DNA of 64,000 nt from assembly GCA_034659015.1 (NCBI GenBank), contig JAYEGL010000014.1, forward strand, positions 1 to 64,000, written 5' to 3'. This document shows, piece by piece, positions 1-10,772 of the stretch. A model generated the notes under the pieces. The model made no database searches. It was not told the DNA's origin and was given only the letters and a program-made list of their open reading frames with translations. The DNA comes from Maricaulis sp034659015 (GTDB taxonomy: Bacteria > Pseudomonadota > Alphaproteobacteria > Caulobacterales > Maricaulaceae). The position numbers and the translations under genes are program-made. The first letter of the stretch is position 1. Each line of letters starts with the position of its first letter.

Positions 1-36
1 GTGCCACGTCAAACGGGCATTCTTGTGGACGTTCAT
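1..36 (-). CDS. IS481-family transposase, N-terminal 12 codons only
   Basis: Reading the minus strand from ATG at 36 gives MNVHKNARLTWH, the characteristic N-terminus of IS481-family transposases, which continues in complete members into a helix-turn-helix and then a DDE integrase core. A strong Shine-Dalgarno, GGAGGAGG, stands a few bases upstream at about 41-48. Only 36 bases are in the window, so whether the transposase is intact cannot be judged. Confidence 0.7.
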   Translation of the reverse strand, partial: MNVHKNARLTWH

Positions 37-119
37 TCGGTCCTCCTCCGGTTCGCTAAAGATCAGCACCTTCAGCTTCCCCGGACGGGACCGAATGGAC
101 AACCTAATGAAAGCTCACA
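1..119 (-). mobile_element. IS481-family insertion sequence, terminal part only
   Basis: The element runs off the left edge. Its transposase start lies on the minus strand (see next entry), and the terminal segment read on the minus strand from 119 starts TGTGAGCTTTCATTAGG, which resembles the IS481 terminal repeat as I remember it (TGTGAAGATTCAATAGG). Immediately outside, at 120-125, is GCTAGC, matching the NCTAGN target that IS481 favours. The boundary at 119 is therefore inferred from both the repeat and the target motif. The other end and the target duplication are outside the window. Confidence 0.7.
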
Positions 120-132
120 GCTAGCTGAGTAT

Positions 133-1242
133 ATGCGCTTGATATCAGTCACTCTTTTCTTCCTTCTGTCCCTGCCCGTCCTGGCCCAGCCGGCCACCGT
201 TCCTGCGGACGGGCTGCATCAGGCCGTCGAGGACGCCGTCGGGACCGGCACCGTGCCCGGACTGTCGGCGACCGCGCTGCTGGCCGACGGCCGGCGCATC
301 GACGCCGTCGCCGGCCTTGCCGATCCGCGCGACAACGTCGCCGTCAGCAACCGTACCCGCTTTCTCTCCGGCAGTGTCGGCAAGACCGTCACGGCCCTTA
401 TCGCTGTCCGGCTGGCGGAAGCCGGAACGCTCGATCTGGACGCCCCGGTCTCCACCTGGCTATCGGACCGACCCTGGTGGAGCCGGCTGGCCAATGCCGA
501 CACCCTCACCCTGCGCATGCTGCTCAATCACTCCGCCGGCGTGCCGGACTATCTGGAAGACCTGGATTTCTTCCTGGCTGGCCTGACGCGCGGGGCGCGG
601 GGCTACGCACCGGACGAGCTGGTCGGTTTCGTGGCCGGCGATGCCGCCGAGGGCGAGCCCGGCGCGCATTTTTCCTATTCGGACACCGACTACATTCTCG
701 TGGGCCTGATCATCGAGGCGGCGACCGGCGAGGATTTCTACGACCTCGCGCTACGCGAGGTGATCGAACCGCTGGGCATGGACCGGACCGAGCCCCTTCG
801 CGGCCTGGCCTTCGACGATCTCGCCGCCGGACATAGGCGTGGCCTCTTCGGCCTCAGCGCCACGGCCCGCGGCGGCGAACTGAAGAACAATCTCGATCAT
901 GAATGGACAGGCGGCGGCTGGGTCACCACGCCGGGCGACCTCGCTTTGCTCTACCGGTCGCTGGGCGATGACGGGCCCTTCGCCGAAGAAGGCGCGATCA
1001 TGCGGGCCGGCCTGAACGCGTTCGACGAGGCCGGCACACGCGGCTACGGGCTGGGCCTTTATGTCCGCCTCTACGAAGACGGCCACTACCGCATCTCCCA
1101 TGGCGGCGATTTCGGCGGCTACCGGTCTGCGGCGATCCATGACAGCCGCACCGGCCTGACCCTGGCGGTGCAGGGCAATGCCAAGGATTTCGAGGCGCCC
1201 GACTTCGCCTTTGCCGTAATGGACGCGCTGACCGGTGAATAG
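133..1242 (+). CDS. Secreted serine hydrolase, beta-lactamase class C / PBP-like
   Basis: A 369-residue protein that begins with a Sec signal peptide (residues 1 to about 18, hydrophobic core ending in LAQP). It carries the serine-acyl-enzyme motifs: S81-V-G-K84 (SxxK), Y182-S-D (in place of the usual YxN) and H323-G-G near the C-terminus (in place of KTG). This pattern is that of the beta-lactamase-related serine hydrolases (esterases, D-aminopeptidases), acting in the periplasm; the substrate is unknown. The frame is open to base 1, but the start at 133 is preferred because it gives the signal peptide and because bases 1-119 belong to an insertion sequence. Only 13 bases separate the gene from the element, so its native promoter may have been displaced. 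Confidence 0.85.
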   Translation: MRLISVTLFFLLSLPVLAQPATVPADGLHQAVEDAVGTGTVPGLSATALLADGRRIDAVAGLADPRDNVAVSNRTRFLSGSVGKTVTALIAVRLAEAGTLDLDAPVSTWLSDRPWWSRLANADTLTLRMLLNHSAGVPDYLEDLDFFLAGLTRGARGYAPDELVGFVAGDAAEGEPGAHFSYSDTDYILVGLIIEAATGEDFYDLALREVIEPLGMDRTEPLRGLAFDDLAAGHRRGLFGLSATARGGELKNNLDHEWTGGGWVTTPGDLALLYRSLGDDGPFAEEGAIMRAGLNAFDEAGTRGYGLGLYVRLYEDGHYRISHGGDFGGYRSAAIHDSRTGLTLAVQGNAKDFEAPDFAFAVMDALTGE

Positions 1243-1249
1243 CCGGAGT

Positions 1250-1999
1250 CTAGTCCTCCCGCACCACCCTCGCCTTGCCGCGGCCCAGGGCGAGCGCCTT
1301 CACGGCGCCGCGGAAGGTTCGCACCTCCTGTTCGGTCCAGCGGCCGCGGATGAAGGCATTGCGCAGATTCTGGGTCATCAGCGCCGTCTTGGAAGGCGGA
1401 TAGAAAAAGCCAGCCCGGTCCAGCTCGTATTCGAAATGCTCGAACATGCGCTCCAGGTCCTCGCGGCTGGCGATATCCGAGACCGGTTCGAACTCAGGCG
1501 GCGTGGCCTCCTCGGCCTTCCACTCATAGGCGATCACGGCGACGGCCTGGGCCAGGTTGAGCGAGGAGAAGGACCGGTCGACCGGCAGGGTGATGATGGC
1601 GTCGGCCATGCTCACCACCTCGTTGGGCAGGCCGGATTTCTCGCCGCCGAACATGACGCCCACGCGCTCGCCCGTGGCGATCGCAGCGCGCATCTCCGCG
1701 ACGGCCTGGCGCGCGGTGAGCACCGGCTTTTCCATCCCGCGCGGCCGCGCCGTGGTGGCGTAGATGCGGGTGAAGTCGTGAATGGCGTCGCTCAACCGGT
1801 ATTCCACCCGCGCATGGTCGAGCACCGGCGAGCCGGCCGACATCGTCACCGCCTTGTCGTTCGGCCAGCCGTCGCGCGGGTCGATGACGACCAGTTCGGG
1901 CAGGCCGAAATTTCCCATCACACGCGCTGCGGCGCCGATATTCTCGCCCAGCTGGGGCGTATGGAGGATAATGGCGGGCGTTTGCTTGTCCGGGTGCAT
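1250..1999 (-). CDS. trmJ: SpoU/TrmH-family RNA 2'-O-methyltransferase (TrmJ-like)
   Basis: A 249-residue SPOUT-class methyltransferase. The N-terminus has the family's RNA-binding start (PQLGENIGAAARVMGNFGLP, about residues 15-34), the central GVMFGGEKSGLPNE segment and the C-terminal knot motif SSLNLAQAVAV that form the SAM-binding trefoil knot. Length and motifs fit TrmJ, which methylates the 2'-hydroxyl of nucleotide 32 in tRNAs. A C-terminal tail of about 80 residues (LERMFEHFEYELDRAGFF) is typical of TrmJ and is absent from TrmL. The gene is convergent with the serine hydrolase (7-base gap) and divergent from icd. The family is certain; the exact target nucleotide is inferred. Confidence 0.85.
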   Translation of the reverse strand: MHPDKQTPAIILHTPQLGENIGAAARVMGNFGLPELVVIDPRDGWPNDKAVTMSAGSPVLDHARVEYRLSDAIHDFTRIYATTARPRGMEKPVLTARQAVAEMRAAIATGERVGVMFGGEKSGLPNEVVSMADAIITLPVDRSFSSLNLAQAVAVIAYEWKAEEATPPEFEPVSDIASREDLERMFEHFEYELDRAGFFYPPSKTALMTQNLRNAFIRGRWTEQEVRTFRGAVKALALGRGKARVVRED

Positions 2000-2108
2000 G
2001 GAGCGAGGCCTTCACCTTGGCGCACGCCGATGCTAGAGAGCGCGCGAATTTACCGAATGCGCTGTCCTAGCGCGTCTCCCGTACGTCCGAAAAGAAAGCA
2101 GAACACTC

Positions 2109-3332
2109 ATGGCGAAGATCAAAGTCGATACACCGGTCGTCGAGCTCGACGGCGACGAGATGACCCGCATCATCTGGAAGATGATCAAGGACAAGCTGAT
2201 CCTGCCCTATCTCGACATTGATCTGAAGTATTACGACCTCTCGGTCACCAAGCGTGACGAGACCGACGACCAGATCACCGTCGATGCCGCCAACGCCATC
2301 AAGGAATACGGCGTCGGCGTCAAATGCGCCACGATCACCCCGGACGAGGGCCGGGTCGAGGAATTCGGCCTGAAGAAGATGTGGCGCTCGCCGAACGGCA
2401 CGATCCGCAACATCCTCGGCGGCGTGGTGTTCCGCGAGCCGATCGTGATCTCCAACATTCCGCGCCTGGTTCCCGGCTGGCAGCAGCCGATGGTGATCGG
2501 CCGTCACGCCTTCGGCGACCAGTACAAGGCCACCGACTTCAAGGTCCCCGGCAAAGGCCGCCTGACCATGACGTTCACGCCGGAAGGCGGCGGCGATCCG
2601 GTCGAGTACGAAGTGTTCAACTTCCCCGGCCCGGGCGTCGCGATGGGCATGTACAATCTGGACGAGTCGATCAGGGACTTCGCCCGCGCCTCGTTCAATT
2701 ACGGCCTGCAGCGCGGCTGGCCGGTCTACCTGTCGACGAAGAACACGATCCTCAAGGCCTATGACGGCCGCTTCAAGGATCTGTTCCAGGAAATCTACGA
2801 CGCCGAATTCAAGGACGCCTTCCAGTCCAAGGGCATCTCCTACGAGCACCGGCTGATCGACGACATGGTCGCAGCCGCGATGAAATGGTCCGGCGGCTTC
2901 GTGTGGGCCTGCAAGAACTATGACGGCGACGTTCAGTCCGACACCGTCGCCCAGGGCTTCGGCTCGCTGGGCCTGATGACCTCGGTGCTGATGTCGCCGG
3001 ACGGCCAGACGGTGGAGGCCGAGGCGGCCCACGGCACGGTCACCCGCCACTACCGCCAGCACCAGCGCGGCGAGCAGACCTCGACCAACTCCATCGCTTC
3101 CATCTTCGCCTGGACGCAGGGCCTGAGCCATCGCGGCCGCATGGACAACAACGAGGACCTGCAGGCCTTCGCCAAGACGCTGGAAGAGACGATCATCAAG
3201 ACCGTCGAGGCCGGCTACATGACCAAGGACCTGGCGCTCCTGGTCGGCGAACAGCAGGGCTGGCTGTCCACGGAAGGCTTCCTCGACAAGGTCGACGAGA
3301 ACTTCCAGAAGGCCATGGCGGGCCGCGGCTGA
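2109..3332 (+). CDS. icd: NADP-dependent isocitrate dehydrogenase
   Basis: A 407-residue cytoplasmic enzyme of the TCA cycle that decarboxylates isocitrate to 2-oxoglutarate with NADP. It is of the eukaryote-like homodimeric subfamily common in alphaproteobacteria: starts with KVDTPVVELDGDEMTRIIW, contains the substrate-binding SPNGTIRNILGG segment at about residue 95, the metal-binding region YEHRLIDDMVAAAMKWSGG and the coenzyme-binding AAHGTVTRHYR segment. Full length for the family. It is followed closely by a rho-independent terminator and is transcribed alone. Confidence 0.97.
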   Translation: MAKIKVDTPVVELDGDEMTRIIWKMIKDKLILPYLDIDLKYYDLSVTKRDETDDQITVDAANAIKEYGVGVKCATITPDEGRVEEFGLKKMWRSPNGTIRNILGGVVFREPIVISNIPRLVPGWQQPMVIGRHAFGDQYKATDFKVPGKGRLTMTFTPEGGGDPVEYEVFNFPGPGVAMGMYNLDESIRDFARASFNYGLQRGWPVYLSTKNTILKAYDGRFKDLFQEIYDAEFKDAFQSKGISYEHRLIDDMVAAAMKWSGGFVWACKNYDGDVQSDTVAQGFGSLGLMTSVLMSPDGQTVEAEAAHGTVTRHYRQHQRGEQTSTNSIASIFAWTQGLSHRGRMDNNEDLQAFAKTLEETIIKTVEAGYMTKDLALLVGEQQGWLSTEGFLDKVDENFQKAMAGRG

Positions 3333-3358
3333 TCCCGGCAGCGGGATGCGCACGAACA

Positions 3359-3387
3359 GGGCGGGGCTTCAGGCTCCGCCCTTTTTT
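3359..3387 (+). terminator. Rho-independent terminator of icd
   Basis: A GC-rich stem (GGGCGGGGC pairing with GGCTCCGCCC, with a G-U pair) is followed by a run of six T at 3382-3387, 27 bases after the icd stop. Confidence 0.85.
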
Positions 3388-3477
3388 GTGCCCGGCGCCC
3401 GGGACGGGCCGTTTTTCGCGCCACACCCTTGACGCCCGGCCGCCATCCCGACAGGACTCGCCGCGCGAGGGAATGAC

Positions 3478-3867
3478 ATGACGAACGCTCTCACAGGGGT
3501 CTGGTTCGGCGAATACGCCTATCCGGTGGGCGAGGCTCCGGTGTCCTTTATCGCCAATATCGACGAACGCGACGGCGTGATCGCCGGCCGCGTCAGCGAG
3601 CCGAATACCTTCGCCATGCCCGAAGCCCGCCGGCTGTTCGCGCAATTGTCCGGCATTCGGGAGAACGGGCTGGTCGTCCTGACCAAGACCTATGACGGCA
3701 CGGGCGGCGCAACGCATGCCGTATCCTATACCGGCGAGATCAACCCGGCCGGCGACACGATCGCAGGCATCTGGCGCACGCGCGGATGGTCGGGCCGCTT
3801 CTCGATGACGCGCCCGGACCTGTCCGGCGAGCGCGCCGCCGAGACGGCCGACACTCTGGAGACCTGA
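3478..3867 (+). CDS. Hypothetical protein, small all-beta type
   Basis: A 129-residue protein without signal peptide or membrane segment. The pattern of alternating hydrophobic residues with glycines (LTGVWFGEYAYP, SYTGEINPAGDTIAGIWR) suggests a small beta-barrel or lipocalin-like fold; the C-terminal 20 residues are acidic and probably disordered. I do not recognise a named family. It is preceded by GAGGGAATGAC, a plausible ribosome site. It sits alone between icd and another small gene on the same strand, 88 bases away. Confidence 0.6.
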   Translation: MTNALTGVWFGEYAYPVGEAPVSFIANIDERDGVIAGRVSEPNTFAMPEARRLFAQLSGIRENGLVVLTKTYDGTGGATHAVSYTGEINPAGDTIAGIWRTRGWSGRFSMTRPDLSGERAAETADTLET

Positions 3868-3955
3868 CCGGCCGCCTTGATTTTGTCCGTGTAAAGTCGA
3901 TACTTTATCGACCGCCCGGCGGTATTACCCGGTATGCACGGTCAGAGGACAAGCT

Positions 3956-4366
3956 GTGGATTTCCAGATCGATTTCGAGCCGGACAACGGGTTGTGCGTC
4001 TACCATATCTCCGGACAGGTCACCCCCCGGGAATTGCTGGGCGTGTTTGCGGCTGCCCGGGAACGGGCGGAGTGGTCCGACGACTATGATTTCCTCACCG
4101 TGCTCGACCACGTCTCGCTGAGCGATATCCGGGCGGAAGCCATTACCTGGATGATGGACACGATGGAGGCGCACGACGACGCCACACCGTCGCACCAGCG
4201 CCGCGCCGCCATCGTCTGCAACGATCCGTTTTCCAAGGCGACGCTGACCTATTGGGAGCTGGCCAGCCGCGAACGTCTCAATACGGTCGAGCGCGTCTTC
4301 CAGCACGAAAGCCAGGCGCGGGCCTGGCTGGGTGCGCCGCGCGACATGCGCGAAACCGCCGGTTAG
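3956..4366 (+). CDS. Hypothetical protein, STAS/SpoIIAA-like fold suspected
   Basis: A 136-residue soluble protein starting at a GTG. Its layout (strand, 'VYHISGQVTPRELLGVFAAA' strand-helix, then 'YDFLTVLDHVSLSDI' and a long helix) resembles the SpoIIAA/STAS-like single-domain proteins found next to signalling genes in alphaproteobacteria, but no diagnostic residue is present. Its 3' end overlaps the 3' end of the convergent ECF41 sigma gene by four bases. Confidence 0.55.
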   Translation: MDFQIDFEPDNGLCVYHISGQVTPRELLGVFAAARERAEWSDDYDFLTVLDHVSLSDIRAEAITWMMDTMEAHDDATPSHQRRAAIVCNDPFSKATLTYWELASRERLNTVERVFQHESQARAWLGAPRDMRETAG

Positions 4367-5265
4367 CCACCGCCTCGTGCCGACGCCGCCCGGCGGACCA
4401 GCTTGTCCGGATTGCGCATCACATAGATCCAGCCGATGCGCGCACTGTCACGGGCCGACGGCGTCACCGTCATGACGAAATCCTCCTCCCGCCCGTCCAG
4501 GATGCCGATTGCGGGACGGCCATTCAGCCAGAACACGTCGGGTGTGCGGCTGGGTGGCTTGCGCGTGGCCAGCGCATGCATCACCTGGGCGGTCTCCGCC
4601 ACGCCGAGCAGAGGCCGCAGGGCCGCCCGGGCCCGCCCGCCACCATCGCTGATCGCCACCACGTCCTCGGCCAGCAGGGCCGCGATCCGCGTCAGATCGC
4701 CTTGTGCATAGGCGGACATGATGGCCGTCAGCAGGGTCATGATCGCCTCGCTTGCACTGTCCGGCCTCGACGGCGCGTTCCGCGTCTTGCGCCGGGCCCG
4801 CGAGACCAGCTTGCGGCAGGCGGCCGCGGACGTGCCGAGGATGGCCGCGATGTCCTCATAGCCCGCGTCGAAGGCCTCGTGGAGAATGAAGGCGGCACGC
4901 TCGCGCGGCGTGAGGCTTTCCATCGCCCACAGCAGGGCGAGCTCGGCCTGCTGAGCGGTCTCGATCCGCTCCACCAGGTCGCCGGCCGGATCCTCCAGCC
5001 AGGGCTCCGGCAGCCACGGACCGGTATAGGCCTCCCGGCGGACCCGTGCCTTGCGCAGCGCATCGATGGCCAGCCGGGTCGCCGTGGCCGTCAGCCAGGC
5101 CTGGGCATTGTCGACACCGTCATGGGCGGCACCGGCCCAGCGCAGCCAGACATCCTGTACGACGTCCTCCGCAGCCGCCCGCTCGCCCAGCATGCGATAG
5201 GCGATGGCCAGAAGACGGGAGCGTTCGGCCTGGAAGGCCGCAAGGGCGGGAGAGGTCGCTGTCAT
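4363..5265 (-). CDS. ECF41-family RNA polymerase sigma factor
   Basis: A 300-residue extracytoplasmic-function sigma factor. Region 2 lies at about 10-75 (RLLAIAYRMLGERAAAEDVVQDVWLRW), the linker carries the ECF41 signature W84-L-P-E-P88, region 4 is at about 115-165, and the long C-terminal SnoaL-like extension shows the two other ECF41 signatures, D207-G-G-G-R211 and N248-G-R-P-A252. In ECF41 proteins this extension acts as an in-cis regulator instead of a separate anti-sigma factor (Wecke and colleagues' work on Bacillus and Rhodobacter members). It overlaps the upstream gene by ATGA, so the two are translationally coupled. The promoter upstream of that gene fits ECF41 recognition, suggesting autoregulation. 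Confidence 0.92.
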   Translation of the reverse strand: MTATSPALAAFQAERSRLLAIAYRMLGERAAAEDVVQDVWLRWAGAAHDGVDNAQAWLTATATRLAIDALRKARVRREAYTGPWLPEPWLEDPAGDLVERIETAQQAELALLWAMESLTPRERAAFILHEAFDAGYEDIAAILGTSAAACRKLVSRARRKTRNAPSRPDSASEAIMTLLTAIMSAYAQGDLTRIAALLAEDVVAISDGGGRARAALRPLLGVAETAQVMHALATRKPPSRTPDVFWLNGRPAIGILDGREEDFVMTVTPSARDSARIGWIYVMRNPDKLVRRAASARGGG

Positions 5266-6188
5266 GCCGGCGCCACTCTTTCGCTCTGGCCGTCCACGTC
5301 AACCGCCTCGCAGACCCGGGCATGTCCCATCACCGTCTTTAGCGCGGGGTAGATGCGCGACACGGTGGATGCGAGGGCGATGTCGGCCAGCGCGGCTTCG
5401 CCGAAGCGCTGCACGATTTCCTCGCGCATGGCATCGGCCTCGGTGCGCCGCTGAAGCGCGGCCTCGACATAGGCGAAACCCAGCGCGGATAGCGGGTGGG
5501 CGTGCTCGAAATCGCGCCGGACCAGGGCGCGCAACTGACCGGTGTCGGCGCCGTCGGCGCGGATCATGTCGATGGTGAGCTGGGCACACGGACCGCAATC
5601 CTCATGCAGCGAGGCGGCGAGCGACGCGCCGTGCAGCAAGGGTAACGGCGTATCGGTGCGCCGGTTTTTGAGCCTTTGCAGCGCCGCCATGAAATCCACG
5701 GCATCGGGCGTCAGGTCGACCAGGCGGTGGAGATAGCTCGCATCATAATGCCACCGCGCCTCGAACTGGCGTACACCGGCATGGATCAGGCGCGCCATGC
5801 CCGGTCCCAGCCCGTCCAGACGCGCGCGCAGGGCGAGCGCCGTCAGGATCAGGGCCGGCAGGATGACGCCACCGATTTCCGTTACCCAGGCGGCACCCGA
5901 CGCGGCGCCGTGCCAGGCCAGCAGAACCGCATGGAATCCCGCATGCAGAAGCGGCCAGGCCAGTCCGGCCAGGATCAGCGCCCGCTGGCGCAGCCACACA
6001 CCGAGCGCCACGGCCCCGCCCGAGACCAGAAAGGCAAAGCCGATATCGACGATGAAATGATGATTGTAGGCGCCGGTCGCGCTGACACCCGGCGTGCCGA
6101 GATACCAGGCCTGCGGGCCTGCCAGCATGAGCGCGCCGTTCAGCAGGTAGAAGGCGGCACCAAGACAGAGAAGCGTACGCATGAACAT
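5262..6188 (-). CDS. Four-helix membrane domain fused to carboxymuconolactone decarboxylase/AhpD-like domain (ECF41 partner, COMP-type)
   Basis: A 308-residue fusion. Residues 1-120 hold about four hydrophobic helices (roughly 5-23, 44-64, 70-92, 100-120) of the small DoxX-like or DUF4345-like type. Residues about 150-300 are an alpha-helical AhpD/CMD-like domain with a redox C198-G-P-C201 (EDCGPCAQLTIDMI). ECF41 sigma genes are known to be paired with CMD, oxidoreductase or epimerase genes; here the CMD partner is tethered to the membrane. The start at 6188 has GGGAG seven bases upstream and lies 28 bases downstream of the ECF41-type -10 element. What it reduces or senses is unknown. Confidence 0.8.
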   Translation of the reverse strand: MFMRTLLCLGAAFYLLNGALMLAGPQAWYLGTPGVSATGAYNHHFIVDIGFAFLVSGGAVALGVWLRQRALILAGLAWPLLHAGFHAVLLAWHGAASGAAWVTEIGGVILPALILTALALRARLDGLGPGMARLIHAGVRQFEARWHYDASYLHRLVDLTPDAVDFMAALQRLKNRRTDTPLPLLHGASLAASLHEDCGPCAQLTIDMIRADGADTGQLRALVRRDFEHAHPLSALGFAYVEAALQRRTEADAMREEIVQRFGEAALADIALASTVSRIYPALKTVMGHARVCEAVDVDGQSERVAPA

Positions 6189-6216
6189 CGGGATCTCCCT
6201 TGCTTTCGGAAGACCA

Positions 6217-6243
6217 GACGTTCCAGCGGCCGGATTTGTGACA
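6217..6243 (-). promoter_or_regulatory. Candidate ECF41-dependent promoter
   Basis: On the minus strand: TGTCACA at 6243-6237, a 16-base spacer, then CGTC at 6220-6217. This is the published ECF41 promoter pattern (TGTCACA, 16 bases, CGTC). It lies 28 bases upstream of the start of the membrane-CMD fusion gene and so would autoregulate the two-gene operon. Confidence 0.8.
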
Positions 6244-6258
6244 CCGGCACGATTCCTT

Positions 6259-6716
6259 CTAGCCGGTCCCGCCGTCGCGCTTCAGCGTGACGAAGGCCTC
6301 CGCCTCGATACGCCAGGCCAGGCCGTCATGGCGCCATTTGGCGAAATAGCGGCCGGCATAGCGGATGGTCAGGCCCTCGGCCGACCAGGCGCCGCGCCAG
6401 CGGCCGGTCTCGGCAGCCAGAGCGCCGTCCTCGGCCACTTCGATACGGGCCGGCGCGCGGACATAGCTTACATCCGGCATGTTGGCGAAGATGGACTGCC
6501 AGGCGTCCAGCTGGGCATCCCGGCCGGCGATCGGCTGCGCATCGTCGCCGGGCACCAGGGTGACATCCTCGCCCAGCACATCGGCGATCTCGCCGAGCGC
6601 ACGCAGCTCCAGCGCCCGGTTGAAGGCTTCGCGGCGGGCCAGCACCGCGCGGGCGGCCGCCTTGTCGCCGGTCAGCTGGACATCGCGCGCAGCCGCTGGC
6701 TTGCCCTTGCGGGCCA

Positions 6717-6717
<1 letters not shown>
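6259..6717 (-). CDS. SnoaL-like / NTF2-fold protein (DUF4440-type)
   Basis: A 152-residue soluble protein with the NTF2-like plan: an N-terminal helix pair (AFNRALELRALGEIADVLGEDVTLVPG), then 'GRDAQLDAWQSIFANMPD' and a C-terminal curved sheet ending in YFAKWRHDGLAWRIEAEAFVTLKR. Such proteins are often assigned as ketosteroid-isomerase-like of unknown function. Its start shares one base with the stop of alaS, so it is the second gene of an alaS operon. The neighbouring ECF41 sigma factor also carries an NTF2-like domain, but no direct link is visible. Confidence 0.7.
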
Positions 6718-9383
<2,666 letters not shown>

Positions 9384-9464
9384 GGCGTTCGAGGTCCGTT
9401 GTCTTGCGGGGCGGGCCGGCGGGCAAAGCCGCGAACCCGCTGGATTTTGACGGTATCATATAGA

Positions 9465-9495
9465 AACGGGTGCCCGGCCTAGCCAAGCACCCGTT
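9465..9495 (-). terminator. Candidate terminator of recA
   Basis: A nine-base perfect inverted repeat (AACGGGTGC at 9465-9473 and GCACCCGTT at 9487-9495). Read on the minus strand it is followed by TTTCTATAT, so it could stop recA transcription before alaS. The T-run is weak. Confidence 0.45.
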
Positions 9496-9562
9496 CACAA
9501 TCAAGCTGCGATTGCCGGGCGGGTGTGATGTCCCCGCCCCTCATGGCGCGCCGCCGCGCCTT

Positions 9563-9615
9563 CCGGGGACACGTACCGGCCTTCCCGGGGACACGTACCG
9601 CAGGCACATGTCCCC
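9563..9615. repeat. REP-like repeat cluster (GGGGACACGTACC type)
   Basis: CCGGGGACACGTACCG occurs twice with a 22-base period (9563-9578 and 9585-9600), followed by the inverted, slightly diverged GGCACATGTCCCC at 9603-9615. The GGGGACA core in inverted orientation is typical of REP/BIME elements mobilised by RAYT transposases. The cluster sits 7 bases past the recA stop. It shares its GGGGACA core with the palindrome at 28857-28909. Confidence 0.65.
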
Positions 9616-9622
9616 TTGTGCC

Positions 9623-10702
9623 TCAGCCCGCGGCGACCTCGTCGTCTTCCGCGTCGGGACCGGTGAGCATCTCGTCGGCGATCAGGCCGGCATTACCGCG
9701 CACCTTGCTTTCGATCTCCGCGGAAATGTCCGGATTGTCGATCAGGAATTTCCGGGCGTTCTCGCGGCCCTGGCCGATCCGCTCGGAATTGTAGGAATAC
9801 CAGGAGCCGGACTTCTCGATCACATCGCCCTTCACGCCGAGATCGAGCAGCTCGCCCATCTTGGAGATGCCCTCGCCGTAGAGGATGTCGAACTCGACCT
9901 CCCGGAAGGGCGGGGCGACCTTGTTCTTGACCACTTTCACCCGCGTCTGGTTGCCGATCACCTCGTCGCGATTCTTGATCGCGCCGATGCGGCGGATGTC
10001 CAGGCGGACGGAGGAGTAGAATTTCAGCGCATTGCCGCCGGTCGTGGTTTCCGGAGAGCCGAACATCACGCCGATCTTCATACGGATCTGGTTGATGAAG
10101 ATCACCAGGCAGTTGGACTTGGAGATGGAGCCGGTCAGCTTGCGCAGCGCCTGGCTCATCAGGCGGGCCTGCAGGCCCGGCAGGCTGTCGCCCATCTCGC
10201 CTTCCAGTTCGGCGCGCGGGGTGAGCGCGGCGACCGAGTCGATCACCAGCACGTCGATCGCGCCGGAGCGCACCAGCGTATCGGCGATCTCGAGCGCCTG
10301 TTCGCCGGCATCGGGCTGGGAGACCAGAAGTTCACTGACATCCACGCCCAGCTTGCCGGCATAGACCGGATCGAGTGCATGCTCGGCATCGACGAAGGCG
10401 GCGGTTCCGCCGGCCTTCTGCGCCTCGGCAACCGTGTGCAGGGCCAGCGTCGTCTTGCCCGAACTTTCCGGACCGTAGATCTCGACGATCCGGCCTTTCG
10501 GCAGGCCCCCGATCCCCAGGGCGATATCCAGCCCCAGCGACCCGGTGGAGATCGATTCGATATCCATCGAGGGACGCTGGCCGAGCTTCATCACCGAGCC
10601 CTTGCCGAACGCCTTGTCGATCTGGCTCAACGCGGCCTCGATGGCCTTCTGCTTGTCGGAGTTCTTGTCGTCCTTCACGAGTCGAATCGCGCCCTTGCTC
10701 AT
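9623..10702 (-). CDS. recA: Recombinase RecA
   Basis: A 359-residue protein (362 if the earlier ATG at 10711 is used; 10702 is preferred because an AAGGG lies nine bases upstream, whereas it abuts the earlier ATG). It has the Walker A motif GPESSGKTT, the MAW region, loop motifs and the C-terminal acidic tail (GPDAEDDEVAAG) typical of RecA. It forms the nucleoprotein filament for homologous recombination and activates LexA autocleavage. A LexA box of the alphaproteobacterial type lies 71 bases upstream. Confidence 0.98.
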   Translation of the reverse strand: MSKGAIRLVKDDKNSDKQKAIEAALSQIDKAFGKGSVMKLGQRPSMDIESISTGSLGLDIALGIGGLPKGRIVEIYGPESSGKTTLALHTVAEAQKAGGTAAFVDAEHALDPVYAGKLGVDVSELLVSQPDAGEQALEIADTLVRSGAIDVLVIDSVAALTPRAELEGEMGDSLPGLQARLMSQALRKLTGSISKSNCLVIFINQIRMKIGVMFGSPETTTGGNALKFYSSVRLDIRRIGAIKNRDEVIGNQTRVKVVKNKVAPPFREVEFDILYGEGISKMGELLDLGVKGDVIEKSGSWYSYNSERIGQGRENARKFLIDNPDISAEIESKVRGNAGLIADEMLTGPDAEDDEVAAG

Positions 10703-10772
10703 AGCCTTCATCCCTTATTTCACGCCCCCGGGGTGCGGGCAACCGATCACTGGCGTACCAGTTTTGTTCCCG

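Noticed and set aside
1..132. N-terminal extension of the serine hydrolase frame to base 1
   Set aside because: This part is insertion-sequence DNA; the signal peptide begins at the ATG at 133.
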